This document shows, in pieces, positions 24,660 through 32,641 of a stretch of DNA of 64,000 nt; positions within the stretch are counted from its first letter, which is position 1, and each line of letters starts with the position of its first letter. The notes beneath the pieces were generated by a model, which ran no database searches, had not been told where the DNA came from, and worked only from the letters and a program-made list of their open reading frames with translations. Origin of the DNA: an uncultured Porphyromonadaceae bacterium (GTDB taxonomy: Bacteria > Bacteroidota > Bacteroidia > Bacteroidales > Muribaculaceae); NCBI GenBank assembly GCA_900540205.1, contig UQER01000017.1:3712-67711 (forward strand), in the 5' to 3' direction. Made by a program: the position numbers and the translations under genes.

Positions 24660-26098
24660 CCGATACCTCCTTCCTTCATAACCACAGGTAGGGCATGATT
24701 ATCCACCTTTCCGCGCGGAGTGAGCGGCAGTTGCTCCATCCTGACAAAAAATTCCGGTATCATGAAATCGGCCAACCGGCTCCTGAGAAAGCTCTTCATA
24801 TCGCTCAGTTTGCAATATTTATGGGAAGGCACAACATAAGCCGTGAGATATGCCAGCCCGTTTTCATCAGTAAATGCCCGCACCACTCCACGCTCCACGC
24901 AAGGCGATTCGTTCAGCACATTTTCCACCTCATCCGGCTCAACGCGTTTGCCAAGAATCATTACCTGACGGTCACGGCGGTGCAGGAATGCAATGTTGCC
25001 GTCGGGCAGCACATATCCGAGGTCGCCGCTGCGGTACATGCGGCGCCCGTCGTGCCACGTTGTAAAATTTGACTGCTCCGGAGGGTTGCCGAGATAACCA
25101 CGCGCCACCCCTTTGCCGAATATGCATATCTCACCGGTATCACCATCCGAAACTTCATTGAGGTTCTCTTCGAGAATCCTTACCTCCACACATTTAATGG
25201 CTTTACCCACAGGGAATGTTCCGTCGTCGAGCGCCACAGCGTTGTCAATCCTGAAATATGTGGCGCACACGGTTGTCTCGCTCGGACCATAAGTGTTGTA
25301 AATCATAAAATCATGGCCACGAAGCCAGGTGATGTAACTTTCCCTCACCACATCTCCACCGCTTATGAGTAATCTGAGTTTAGAGGGATAACGACGATGC
25401 CGATTCATGTCGGCAAGCAGATAAGGGAAACCGCTTATCTCGGTCACACCGTGACGCTCGCAGAAATCCATCAGTTCATCTATACCTCCGTCCTTCACTT
25501 TTTTGGACGGGATTGCAAGCGCAGCTCCATTCAGAAGGGTGGTAAACACCTCTTCTACAAAAATATCGAACGCACAAACCGAAAACTGCAGCATCACATC
25601 GCCCGGAACCACATTGAATTCCGCCTCGAAAGCCTCGGCATAATTCACCACACTCCTGTTCTCCACGGCCACACCCTTTGGGCGTCCGGTGGTACCGGAA
25701 GTATAAAGCACATAGGCCAGACCCTCGGGCGAGGATTTGTCTTCATGACTTATTGGAGTTGCCGGGAGATTATGACAAAAATCATCGGTAATCACCAGCG
25801 ATACACCTGCGGTCTGCATCATATAGTCAATACGTTCACGGGGTAATGCCGGTTCGGCCGGCACATAGGCCGCCCCACTTTTCAGCACGGCAAGCATGGC
25901 GGCCACCATCTCAGCACCGTGGCTCATGACAATGCCGACAAATTCAGGCCGCATCAAGGCGAATTTATCAAGTATGGCATCCGCCATCGCATCAAGTTCC
26001 CCATATGTCACGGTGCGGCCATCTTCCGCTATGGCGACGGCATCGGGATTCCGGTCAACCCATACGGCGAACCGGGAATATATCGTATCGTTAATCAT
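24656..26098 (-). CDS. Free-standing amino-acid adenylation enzyme (NRPS A-domain)
   Basis: 480 residues, almost exactly one A-domain. Core motifs: YTSGTTGRPKG (132-142, A3), FDIFVEEVF (177-185, A4, with the Asp that usually holds the substrate amino group at 178), NTYGPSETT (268-276, A5), YRSGDLG (355-361, A7), GKRVEPDEVE (383-392, A8) and PRGKVD with Lys464 (A10). It should activate an amino acid as its adenylate. No carrier-protein, condensation or thioesterase domain is attached and none is nearby. It is the first gene of an operon with a GNAT enzyme, an esterase and a small AraC-like protein. DltA-like function is possible, but no dltB/C/D is seen. Confidence 0.9.
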   Translation of the reverse strand: MINDTIYSRFAVWVDRNPDAVAIAEDGRTVTYGELDAMADAILDKFALMRPEFVGIVMSHGAEMVAAMLAVLKSGAAYVPAEPALPRERIDYMMQTAGVSLVITDDFCHNLPATPISHEDKSSPEGLAYVLYTSGTTGRPKGVAVENRSVVNYAEAFEAEFNVVPGDVMLQFSVCAFDIFVEEVFTTLLNGAALAIPSKKVKDGGIDELMDFCERHGVTEISGFPYLLADMNRHRRYPSKLRLLISGGDVVRESYITWLRGHDFMIYNTYGPSETTVCATYFRIDNAVALDDGTFPVGKAIKCVEVRILEENLNEVSDGDTGEICIFGKGVARGYLGNPPEQSNFTTWHDGRRMYRSGDLGYVLPDGNIAFLHRRDRQVMILGKRVEPDEVENVLNESPCVERGVVRAFTDENGLAYLTAYVVPSHKYCKLSDMKSFLRSRLADFMIPEFFVRMEQLPLTPRGKVDNHALPVVMKEGGIG

Positions 26099-26172
26099 AT
26101 CCTGATGTGCTTATATATTTGAAAGCACTGCAGGGCATGTTTTGTTCACTTGTTGATGAAACGGCGCCATCC

Positions 26173-26541
26173 TCACGGTTGCACTTCAAGCAACACGGGA
26201 TATTCGTTTTTTATCTTTTTTGTCAGTTTGGCCACAACCTCGCAATAACTGTGCCGGACAAGTGATTTCACCATATCATCAGCCAGATTGCCTCTTAGGT
26301 TAAGCTGGTTCCAGTGCCTTTTGTTCCAATGCCATGCCGGCTCGATTTCAGCATAGCGGTCACGCAAGTCGAGTGCATACTCGGGGTTGCATTTCAGCAC
26401 AAAATAGTCAGGCCGCTCAAACCCTACGCAGGCAAAAATCTTGCCGCATACGCGCAACACAAGATAATCATCGCCGAACGGCATATCCTCCGTAACCATC
26501 GGCAGCGACAGGCAATAGTCCCTAATCTCTTCAATATTCAT
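26173..26541 (-). CDS. MmcQ/YjbR family protein
   Basis: 122 residues from ATG 26541 (MNIEEIRDYCLSLP). Family marks are EDMPFGDDYLVLRVCGKIFA, LKCNPEYALDLRDRY and HWNKRHWNQLNL. The fold is a small double-wing DNA-binding-like domain; the cellular role of the family is not established. It is a single gene, 74 bp upstream of the adenylation operon on the same strand. Confidence 0.87.
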   Translation of the reverse strand: MNIEEIRDYCLSLPMVTEDMPFGDDYLVLRVCGKIFACVGFERPDYFVLKCNPEYALDLRDRYAEIEPAWHWNKRHWNQLNLRGNLADDMVKSLVRHSYCEVVAKLTKKIKNEYPVLLEVQP

Positions 26542-26770
26542 TGTGTGGATCATTTATTTTTATCTACACAAAGATAGAAATCATTCCGGATTTTCAATCC
26601 GATGTGAGAAAGTTAAATGACGTGCCCCGTTTTTTAATTTAATTTATAATTTTGAATCACAAAGAGTTAAATCGAGGTTAAACACGTAGGGCACATTTAA
26701 TTTCGGGTTGTTATTCCTGTCATAGTAAGCGAACGAACGAAAAATATAACATAAAAAAATTGTATCGACT

Positions 26771-27313
26771 ATGAAAAAGAGATTTTTAGGAATCGCACTT
26801 GTAGCCATGTCTCTTGTATCCTTCTCCTGCGTGGCACAGAATACAACCGACAACAACTCTGCAAAAATCGAAAAGGTAAAACGCCAGAAATGTGACAAAG
26901 CTTCATGCGTAAATCCTTTCGAAGGCCTCAACCTCACCGACGCCCAGAAAACCCAGCTGCAGCAGCTCAACACCAAGCGTATGGAACAGCGCAAGCAGCA
27001 GGCTCAGGCACGCAAGGCCGACAAGCAGCGCAATGATTCCACCCGTATGGAAGCTCGCAAAAATGCCCGCAAGGAATACCTTGAGGAGGTCAAGGCGATC
27101 ATTGGCCCGGACCAGTACGTTGTTTTCCTCGAAAACATGTATGTCAACGGTGGCGGCAACCACAACGGCAAAGCTTTCCAGAAAGGACAGCGCATGGGCA
27201 AACACGGCATGGCTCACAATCGTGCTGATAAAGGCAACCGCCGCCACGACGGCAAAAACCGTCAGGCTCAGCGCATGAACAATGCACAGGTCGCAACCAG
27301 CGCCCAGTCATAA
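26771..27313 (+). CDS. Secreted Spy/CpxP-like small basic protein (DUF4890-like)
   Basis: 180 residues with a signal peptide (MKKRFLGIALVAMSLVSFSC; the Cys at 20 could be a lipid attachment site). LNLTDAQKTQLQQLN (about 54-68) is the LTxxQ motif of periplasmic stress proteins, followed by a Lys/Arg/Gln-rich helix and a His/Asn/Gly-rich tail (GGGNHNGKAF, HGMAHNRADKGNRRHDG) that could bind metal. Likely periplasmic, perhaps in envelope stress. Function is by motif only. Confidence 0.75.
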   Translation: MKKRFLGIALVAMSLVSFSCVAQNTTDNNSAKIEKVKRQKCDKASCVNPFEGLNLTDAQKTQLQQLNTKRMEQRKQQAQARKADKQRNDSTRMEARKNARKEYLEEVKAIIGPDQYVVFLENMYVNGGGNHNGKAFQKGQRMGKHGMAHNRADKGNRRHDGKNRQAQRMNNAQVATSAQS

Positions 27314-27353
27314 CAGGTTCCCACACATAATATAACAACACTGAGTAATCACT

Positions 27354-27393
27354 ACGGAGTGTCAGAACCGAAAGTTCTGACACTCCGTTTTGT
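27354..27393 (+). terminator. Terminator between convergent genes
   Basis: ACGGAGTGTCAGAAC pairs perfectly with GTTCTGACACTCCGT around CGAAA, followed by TTTTGT. Confidence 0.85.
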
Positions 27394-27394
27394 C

Positions 27395-28705
27395 TTATTC
27401 CTTCAAGGGTTTGCTGTTGTTCTTCTCAACCTGATCTTTCCGAAATTTCCGCCAGCGATTATTGAAGTTTTTATTGAACTTGTAACGCGATATACCGGTC
27501 AGTGTCTTCAGCATGCCTAAAGCACGGTTGCCGAAGGTGAAATTCCGGTTCACCTTGGTACGGCCAATCATTCTGTGGTCAGGAACAACGTCCAGCCTGA
27601 TCTGTTCGCGGTCTACGCTGTTCACCCGGTCAATCAGCGCAAGGACTGACGGCTGCAACGGCGGAGCATCCTCCGGTTCATAGATGCCGATGGCCGACGT
27701 ATCGATTTTAAGCTTTTCCCATTTTTTGGCTTCCTTTACCGTGATATATTCCTTGTCGAGCATATAGACCTCGGCATATGTACTGACAAACACCGGTTCG
27801 TCCACACGGTTGAAGCGGAACATCTCATAACCCCTACCGTTTGATTCTATTGTAAACGCATAGCCGGTCAAGTCAATCGGGCAGACGGTGTCACCGGCAA
27901 CATTGCCGTAATTAAACCGTATACGCAGGTTTTCAAAATCCACGTTTTTCCGGAAAAATGCCGACAGCCCCGGCACCCATCGTCGTCCTGCAGTATCGAC
28001 CATGACATTGACATCCACAATAACCTTGTCATCACGCTTGGTCCAGATTTCCGACGGGCTATAGCGGCCATGAAGCGTGTCGGTGCCGCACTCCAGACCC
28101 CTCAGAGCAGACGGCATTTTAGAAACGGGTACCACCCCTATCCAGTCGGACCAGGTAAAATGCTGATTGCTGACATCGCTGACACTGTCGAGCCCCTGGG
28201 CGTTTGTAAACCGGTAGTAAGATTTGCACGTCAGTATTCTTGGCGTGGACCACCCCTTGAACTTGGTATGTCCGTCGGTAGTCAGCATGTAATCCACCAT
28301 TTTCTCACGGAAAAGCGAAACGGTGTCGGTATAAGTGGACAACGTGGAATACTCCCGGACATATGCAAGCATGTGGAGCACACGGTGCTGTCGGGTTTCC
28401 ACTGTCACTTCCGGCAACTCCGGAATATTTTCCTGCATAAAAATCGTATCGCCGTGAGCCTCTGACACCGAAGTCTCCTCGTAGCCGAGATAACGCACCG
28501 TAACCGGATAACTTTCCTTCCCGATAAGCGGTAGCCGTCCCCTGTTGTTACTTATGCCTATGGCTTTACCGTGGCGGTCGAATACCGACGCGTTCGCCAG
28601 CGGCATCCCTGTCACCGCATCAGCCACAACGGCCGTATGTGTCTGCCCCGTCATCCCTGAGAATGAGAGCAAAATCATAACTATTATGACAACATACCGC
28701 CCCAT
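27395..28705 (-). CDS. Exported protein with carboxypeptidase-regulatory-like domain
   Basis: 436 residues from ATG 28705 (MGRYVVIIVMILLSFSG), chosen because this places the signal peptide at the very start; an upstream TTG start would add six residues. Residues about 22-95 form a CarboxypepD_reg-like beta sandwich (VTGMPLANASVFDRHGKAIG, VTVRYLGYEE). The long remainder resembles Bacteroidales outer-membrane-associated proteins of unknown function, ending in a basic stretch (NKNFNNRWRKFRKDQVEKN). Single gene, convergent with the Spy-like gene. Confidence 0.75.
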   Translation of the reverse strand: MGRYVVIIVMILLSFSGMTGQTHTAVVADAVTGMPLANASVFDRHGKAIGISNNRGRLPLIGKESYPVTVRYLGYEETSVSEAHGDTIFMQENIPELPEVTVETRQHRVLHMLAYVREYSTLSTYTDTVSLFREKMVDYMLTTDGHTKFKGWSTPRILTCKSYYRFTNAQGLDSVSDVSNQHFTWSDWIGVVPVSKMPSALRGLECGTDTLHGRYSPSEIWTKRDDKVIVDVNVMVDTAGRRWVPGLSAFFRKNVDFENLRIRFNYGNVAGDTVCPIDLTGYAFTIESNGRGYEMFRFNRVDEPVFVSTYAEVYMLDKEYITVKEAKKWEKLKIDTSAIGIYEPEDAPPLQPSVLALIDRVNSVDREQIRLDVVPDHRMIGRTKVNRNFTFGNRALGMLKTLTGISRYKFNKNFNNRWRKFRKDQVEKNNSKPLKE

Positions 28706-28750
28706 ACCCGCAAAATCACTCAAATATGATTAACGTCCCTAATGTTACCA

Positions 28751-28972
28751 TTATACGATTTTGCCGTTTTCAATTTCAGATTTAAGAAACTGAAAAATAT
28801 AAACCGCACCCTGATAATATAGACCACATTCCGGATCATTCAGCTTTGTGAACGTAGTGGAAGAATAAAGCTCATCAAGAGCACGGCGAATATCCCATCC
28901 ATATTCCGCCATAAGCATCTCGGCAAGTTCTGCCGCAAGGCATTCGATTTGAAATTGTATGTCTTGTGTCAT
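28751..28972 (-). CDS. DUF3791-like small protein, second copy of trio
   Basis: 73 residues (QIECLAAELAEMLMAEYGWD, LNDPECGLYYQGAVYIFQFL), consistent with the DUF3791 family. It overlaps the DUF3990 gene by 4 bp (ATGA). It is distantly like the protein encoded at 29454-29678, so the trio carries two related small partners around one larger enzyme-like protein, as antitoxins do. Confidence 0.68.
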   Translation of the reverse strand: MTQDIQFQIECLAAELAEMLMAEYGWDIRRALDELYSSTTFTKLNDPECGLYYQGAVYIFQFLKSEIENGKIV

Positions 28973-29457
28973 ACTTCGCTATGTTTTAATGACTCTACGG
29001 CTCTGGAAGTGCCAAAAAAGTATTGTATGGCATGGTCGCCACGAAATCTCAATTCTTCAACCAACGCGGAGGCTGACAAATAACCCATTATATAACGACG
29101 AATCTGAACGCCAACAGTATCGTCTGCTATAGGGCCTATCACAATATCATAGGGATGAGCCGGCGTTTCAGAGTTATTTTTACGATTCATTACAACAAAC
29201 TCCGCCCATTCCTCTGTATAATCATGGAATATCTTTATATTCAGACCTTTCTTAGCGGCCTCCTCTTCATCAAATTCAAAACATGACACAGTAGGTTGAC
29301 CTTCATTCAGAAAACGGGTTGTGCGGACAGCCATAGCCATTGCTTGGTCAGGATCGGCATTGAGATAGAATCCCTGACCAAAATCCTTACCTCGTTTACT
29401 CAGTGTAAGGTCAATCTTATCAATGACCATGTTGGAGCCGTGATAAAGTCTCGTCAT
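28969..29457 (-). CDS. DUF3990 protein, ADP-ribosyltransferase-like
   Basis: 162 residues from ATG 29457 (MTRLYHGSN); the frame extends upstream, but that part is antisense to the preceding gene's coding logic and unlikely to be used. LYHGSNMVID and GKDFGQGFYLN are the two strands that build the NAD pocket in ADP-ribosyltransferase folds (H-x-S/T and Y motifs), to which DUF3990 is related. It overlaps the flanking small genes by 4 bp on each side, so all three are translated together. It is probably the toxin of a toxin-antitoxin module; activity is inferred. Confidence 0.75.
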   Translation of the reverse strand: MTRLYHGSNMVIDKIDLTLSKRGKDFGQGFYLNADPDQAMAMAVRTTRFLNEGQPTVSCFEFDEEEAAKKGLNIKIFHDYTEEWAEFVVMNRKNNSETPAHPYDIVIGPIADDTVGVQIRRYIMGYLSASALVEELRFRGDHAIQYFFGTSRAVESLKHSEV

Positions 29458-29678
29458 ATCTTGCCTCCTTCCCGTTGGCAAATAATCTGAAGATCTGAAA
29501 CGGCATCTTCGATGGAGAGGGTATGTTCGGCAGCGTAGCAATCAAGAAGGAAATCGATACCCGTGAAACGACGCAGATATGCATAGGCTTGTGAGTTTGA
29601 AAGCTGGAACCGCTGTGCAAAAGCTCCGACACACGCCACTACATACTCGATTTTATCACATATTTCTTTCTTGTCCAT
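29454..29678 (-). CDS. DUF3791 small protein, first gene of trio
   Basis: 74 residues (DKIEYVVACVGAFAQRFQLS, AYAYLRRFTGIDFLLDCY, TLSIEDAVSDLQIICQREGG), matching DUF3791. It is commonly found directly ahead of DUF3990 genes. A minus-strand -7 box (CAAATCTA at 29752-29759) lies about 75 bp upstream. Candidate antitoxin by gene order. Confidence 0.75.
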   Translation of the reverse strand: MDKKEICDKIEYVVACVGAFAQRFQLSNSQAYAYLRRFTGIDFLLDCYAAEHTLSIEDAVSDLQIICQREGGKI

Positions 29679-29837
29679 AGCTTCACCTTATTGCTTAACA
29701 AACTCTTTTAACACCAATATCAAGTAATTCCGAGCTCTTTGATGTTAAACGCAAATCTACAAATAAAAACTGAGACCACAATCAAATGTGAACAATGAAC
29801 CAACAAAAGTTGATAAAAATGACGCTGGATATAATTA

Positions 29838-30908
29838 ACGTGAGTTCGATATAAGACTTCGATAATTCAACAATAAAACAATCAGCCATTTAGTATGAGA
29901 CTAATTGGCTGATTTCCTTGGTATTTTCGCAAAAAAATCGTAAATTTATAGTGTCTAATTACAATATTTACAAGAGTTTGCGCTATGATTATCGAGAACA
30001 AAATTACATAATTTTTCTGTCTTGCCGATGATTTCTGCAAGTATTTTTCTTCTGAACTCAAAAAGTATCAGCTCAGTGATGGCAAAAAACATCGCAATAA
30101 GCCGGGACGGCTTTCCGATGCCGAGGTCATTACCATCCTGATTCTTTTTCACAGCAAGGGTTTCAGATGCCTCAAACACTTTTACACGCAGTATGTCTGC
30201 AAGCACCTTACCCACTTGTTCCCCAACACAGTGTCATACAACAGATTTGTTGAATTGCAAAAGTCCGTGCTGCTTGCCCTCACAGTATTCATCAAGGAAG
30301 TTCTGCTGGGCACCTGCACCGGCATTGCGTATGTCGATTCAACGCCGTTGAGAGTCTGCAAACACCAACGCATACTTATACATAAGACTTTCAAAGGTAT
30401 AGCCCAGCGGGGCAAGTGCTCGATGGGATGGTTCTTCGGCTTTAAGCTGCATCTGATCATCAATGACAAAGGTGAGATACTGAACTTTATGTTCACTCCG
30501 GGCAATGTCGATGACCGTGAGCCACTGTATTCAGAGTCATTTATTGAAAACGTCAGGGGCAAACTCTGTGGAGATAAAGGATATATCGGCAAGCAACTGT
30601 TTGAGTTCCTGTTCATGAACGGTATTCAGATTATCTCAAAAGTCAAGAACAACATGAGGAACTCGCTGATGTCTGTCTCCGACAAGATCATGCTTCGCAA
30701 AAGAGCTTTGGTCGAATCTGTTAATGACGAACTTAAAAACATCGCTCAGATAGAACACTCAAGACATCGGTCTTTCGCAAATTTTATAACCAATGCCTTG
30801 AGTGCCATTGCCGCATATTGTCTCTTTCCAAAGAAACAATCTATTTCACTGGAGTTCGTGCCGGACAATCAATTGACGTTATTCTGATTCCTTATATCGA
30901 ACTCACGT
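29838..30908 (+). mobile_element. IS982-type insertion sequence
   Basis: 1071 bp bounded by an 18-bp perfect inverted repeat (ACGTGAGTTCGATATAAG at 29838-29855, complement at 30891-30908), enclosing one transposase gene. I could not identify an exact target duplication; the flanks (ATAATTA and ATATTAC) are only similar. It lies between the DUF3791/3990 trio and the flavodoxin-like gene. Confidence 0.88.
29985..30887 (+). pseudogene. IS982-type transposase with nonsense codon 9
   Basis: From ATG 29985 the frame reads eight codons and meets TAA at 30009-30011, then stays open to 30887. After the stop the N-terminal domain continues (FFCLADDFCKYF, DAEVITILILFHSKG) and the DDE domain follows (AYVDSTPLRVCKHQRI with the first Asp, then CGDKGYIGK with the second Asp, and VESVNDELKNIAQIEHSRHR with the Glu). 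The catalytic part is intact. Without suppression the product would have to start at a later weak codon such as TTG 30216, losing the N-terminus, so the copy is probably inactive. Confidence 0.85.
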
Positions 30909-31040
30909 ATATTACGGTTGCATTAACCGTTTTTACAGAATTTACACAACTGCAAATCAAGCCGTAATATATTTCACCGAAACACTAACCAATCTTACCG
31001 ATATGTGTTGTGCCCTATTGTTTTTCAACTCCGGATATGA

Positions 31041-31048
31041 TAAGTTTG
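31041..31048 (+). promoter_or_regulatory. -7 box before the flavodoxin-like gene
   Basis: TAAGTTTG fits TAnnTTTG. A transcript would begin near 31055, 18 nt before an ATG at 31073 that is out of frame with the gene. Confidence 0.5.
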
Positions 31049-31115
31049 CAGAATCAACAACACTACATAAAAATGCCCGACGACATTATCCACCATCGAC
31101 AAGGCCGACAAGAAA

Positions 31116-31637
31116 GTGCTTGTGCTGTCGGCCAGTCCCCGCCGTGGCGGCAACACCGACCTCCTGTGCGATGAATTTGTCAAAGGAGCCACCGAGGCCG
31201 GCGGCAACGTAGAGAAAATCTTCCTTGACGATTACCGAATAGATTTTTTTCACGAAGAGCACTCTGTCGCCCCCGACACAGTGCTGACCGATGGCGACCA
31301 GGCTCCTATGCTCGTCCAGAAAATGGCGGATGCCGACATAATAGTGCTGTCGAGCCCGGTCTATTACATGAACATCAACGGACAGCTGAAAACCCTGATG
31401 GACCGCTGCTACCGCAACAAGGGCCTCGAAGGGAAAGAATTTTACTACATCACAGCGTGCGCCGACCCCGATGAAGCCACTGCCGAGACTGCCATCTACG
31501 CATTCCGCGGTTTCGTGGGATGCCTTCCCCACCCCACCGAACGCGGAAGCGTGAAAGCCGTCGGCATGGGCCGCAAAGGTGCCGTGCAGGATTCCCAGTA
31601 TCTCAACGAAGCCTATCTCCTCGGCAAGACCATCTGA
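31116..31637 (+). CDS. Flavodoxin-fold NAD(P)H-dependent FMN reductase-like protein, start uncertain
   Basis: At least 173 residues. VLVLSASPRRGGNTDLLCDE is the FMN-phosphate loop, ADIIVLSSPVYYMNINGQLK the second flavin-contact segment and TLMDRCYRN follows as usual, so it belongs to the NADPH-dependent FMN reductase/iron-sulfur flavoprotein group. Tentative start is GTG 31116, but coding-like sequence (TIDKADKK) continues upstream in the same frame to a stop at 31068 with no ATG. The natural ATG may be 31073 in another frame, with a one-base frameshift near 31091. If so, the gene is damaged at its start. Confidence 0.78.
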   Translation: MLVLSASPRRGGNTDLLCDEFVKGATEAGGNVEKIFLDDYRIDFFHEEHSVAPDTVLTDGDQAPMLVQKMADADIIVLSSPVYYMNINGQLKTLMDRCYRNKGLEGKEFYYITACADPDEATAETAIYAFRGFVGCLPHPTERGSVKAVGMGRKGAVQDSQYLNEAYLLGKTI

Positions 31638-31657
31638 CACATCACCCAATCCCATAC

Positions 31658-31701
31658 AAAAAAGCATGCGTCGCCATTGATTCCGCGACGCATGCTTTTT
31701 T
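31658..31701. terminator. Bidirectional terminator between convergent genes
   Basis: AAAAAAGCATGCGTCGC pairs perfectly with GCGACGCATGCTTTTTT around a 10-nt loop. Confidence 0.9.
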
Positions 31702-31730
31702 GATATATTGGAACTTCCTGAATTCTAATC

Positions 31731-32612
31731 TCAGCATTCGGTGAGTTCGGGAGGAAGGATAGGCATTGCACCTTTCTTCGTGCATACGAATGCCGAGGTG
31801 CGCACGGCCAGGGCATGGGCCTCGGCCACACTTTTGCCCTTGAGGATGGATGAAATGAACGCCGCGGTGAAACTGTCGCCTGCGCCCACCGTGTCGGCCA
31901 CTTCAACCTTGGGAGTGGGCTGGAACGAGACGTTGCCCGGAGTGAACACATAGCTTCCGTTGATGCCGCAAGTGAGAATGAGCATCTTGAGGTTATATTT
32001 TCCAAGCAGAATCCAGCACTTGTCCTGCAGGTCGATGCCCGGATAGCCGAACATACGGCTTACGGTGACCAGTTCCTCGTCGTTAATCTTCAGGATGTTG
32101 CACCGCTTCATCGAATTGCACAGAATCTCCTTGGTATAGAAGCCCTGACGCAGATTCACATCGAACACCACAAGCGAATCGTCGGTCTGGGGCATTGCGT
32201 CGAGAAAACGGTTTATGGTGTTGCGCGACACTACGTTGCGTTGCGCCAGCGAGCCGAAGCACACGGCTTTGGTTCTTTCGGCAAGCGATTCAAGCAGAGC
32301 CGTGTAGGGGATGTTATCCCATGCCACATTCTCTTTTATCTCATACTGGGGCACACCGGCCGGATCGATTTCCACCTGCACAGTGCCCGTGGGATAAGGC
32401 ACTTCGGCAATCTGCTGGTTCAGCCCCTTGGAGGTGAAGTTTTCCACTATTTCCTGTCCGAGCGGATCGGCGCCGACGGCACTTACCACACAGCTCGGCA
32501 GTCCGAACTGCGACACGTGGTAAGCGAAATTAGCGGGCGCGCCGCCTATTTTTTTACCTTCGGGGAGCACGTCCCACAGAGCCTCGCCCATTCCTACAAC
32601 TACGTCGTTCAT
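31731..32612 (-). CDS. Fructokinase (PfkB family)
   Basis: 293 residues. KKIGGAPANFAYHVSQFG (20-37) is the sugar-binding signature of ribokinase/PfkB enzymes, and DTVGAGDSF (240-248) holds the anion hole and the catalytic Asp246. It phosphorylates fructose with ATP so it can enter glycolysis. Last gene of the GH32-transporter-kinase operon, 29 bp after the transporter, which makes fructose the probable substrate. Full length, no defects. Confidence 0.92.
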   Translation of the reverse strand: MNDVVVGMGEALWDVLPEGKKIGGAPANFAYHVSQFGLPSCVVSAVGADPLGQEIVENFTSKGLNQQIAEVPYPTGTVQVEIDPAGVPQYEIKENVAWDNIPYTALLESLAERTKAVCFGSLAQRNVVSRNTINRFLDAMPQTDDSLVVFDVNLRQGFYTKEILCNSMKRCNILKINDEELVTVSRMFGYPGIDLQDKCWILLGKYNLKMLILTCGINGSYVFTPGNVSFQPTPKVEVADTVGAGDSFTAAFISSILKGKSVAEAHALAVRTSAFVCTKKGAMPILPPELTEC

Positions 32613-32641
32613 GATGATTCGGTAAGTTTTATTGATTTATA

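Noticed and set aside
29831..30915. Exact target-site duplication of the IS982-type element
   Set aside because: Flanking bases (ATAATTA and ATATTAC) are similar but not identical, so no duplication is claimed.
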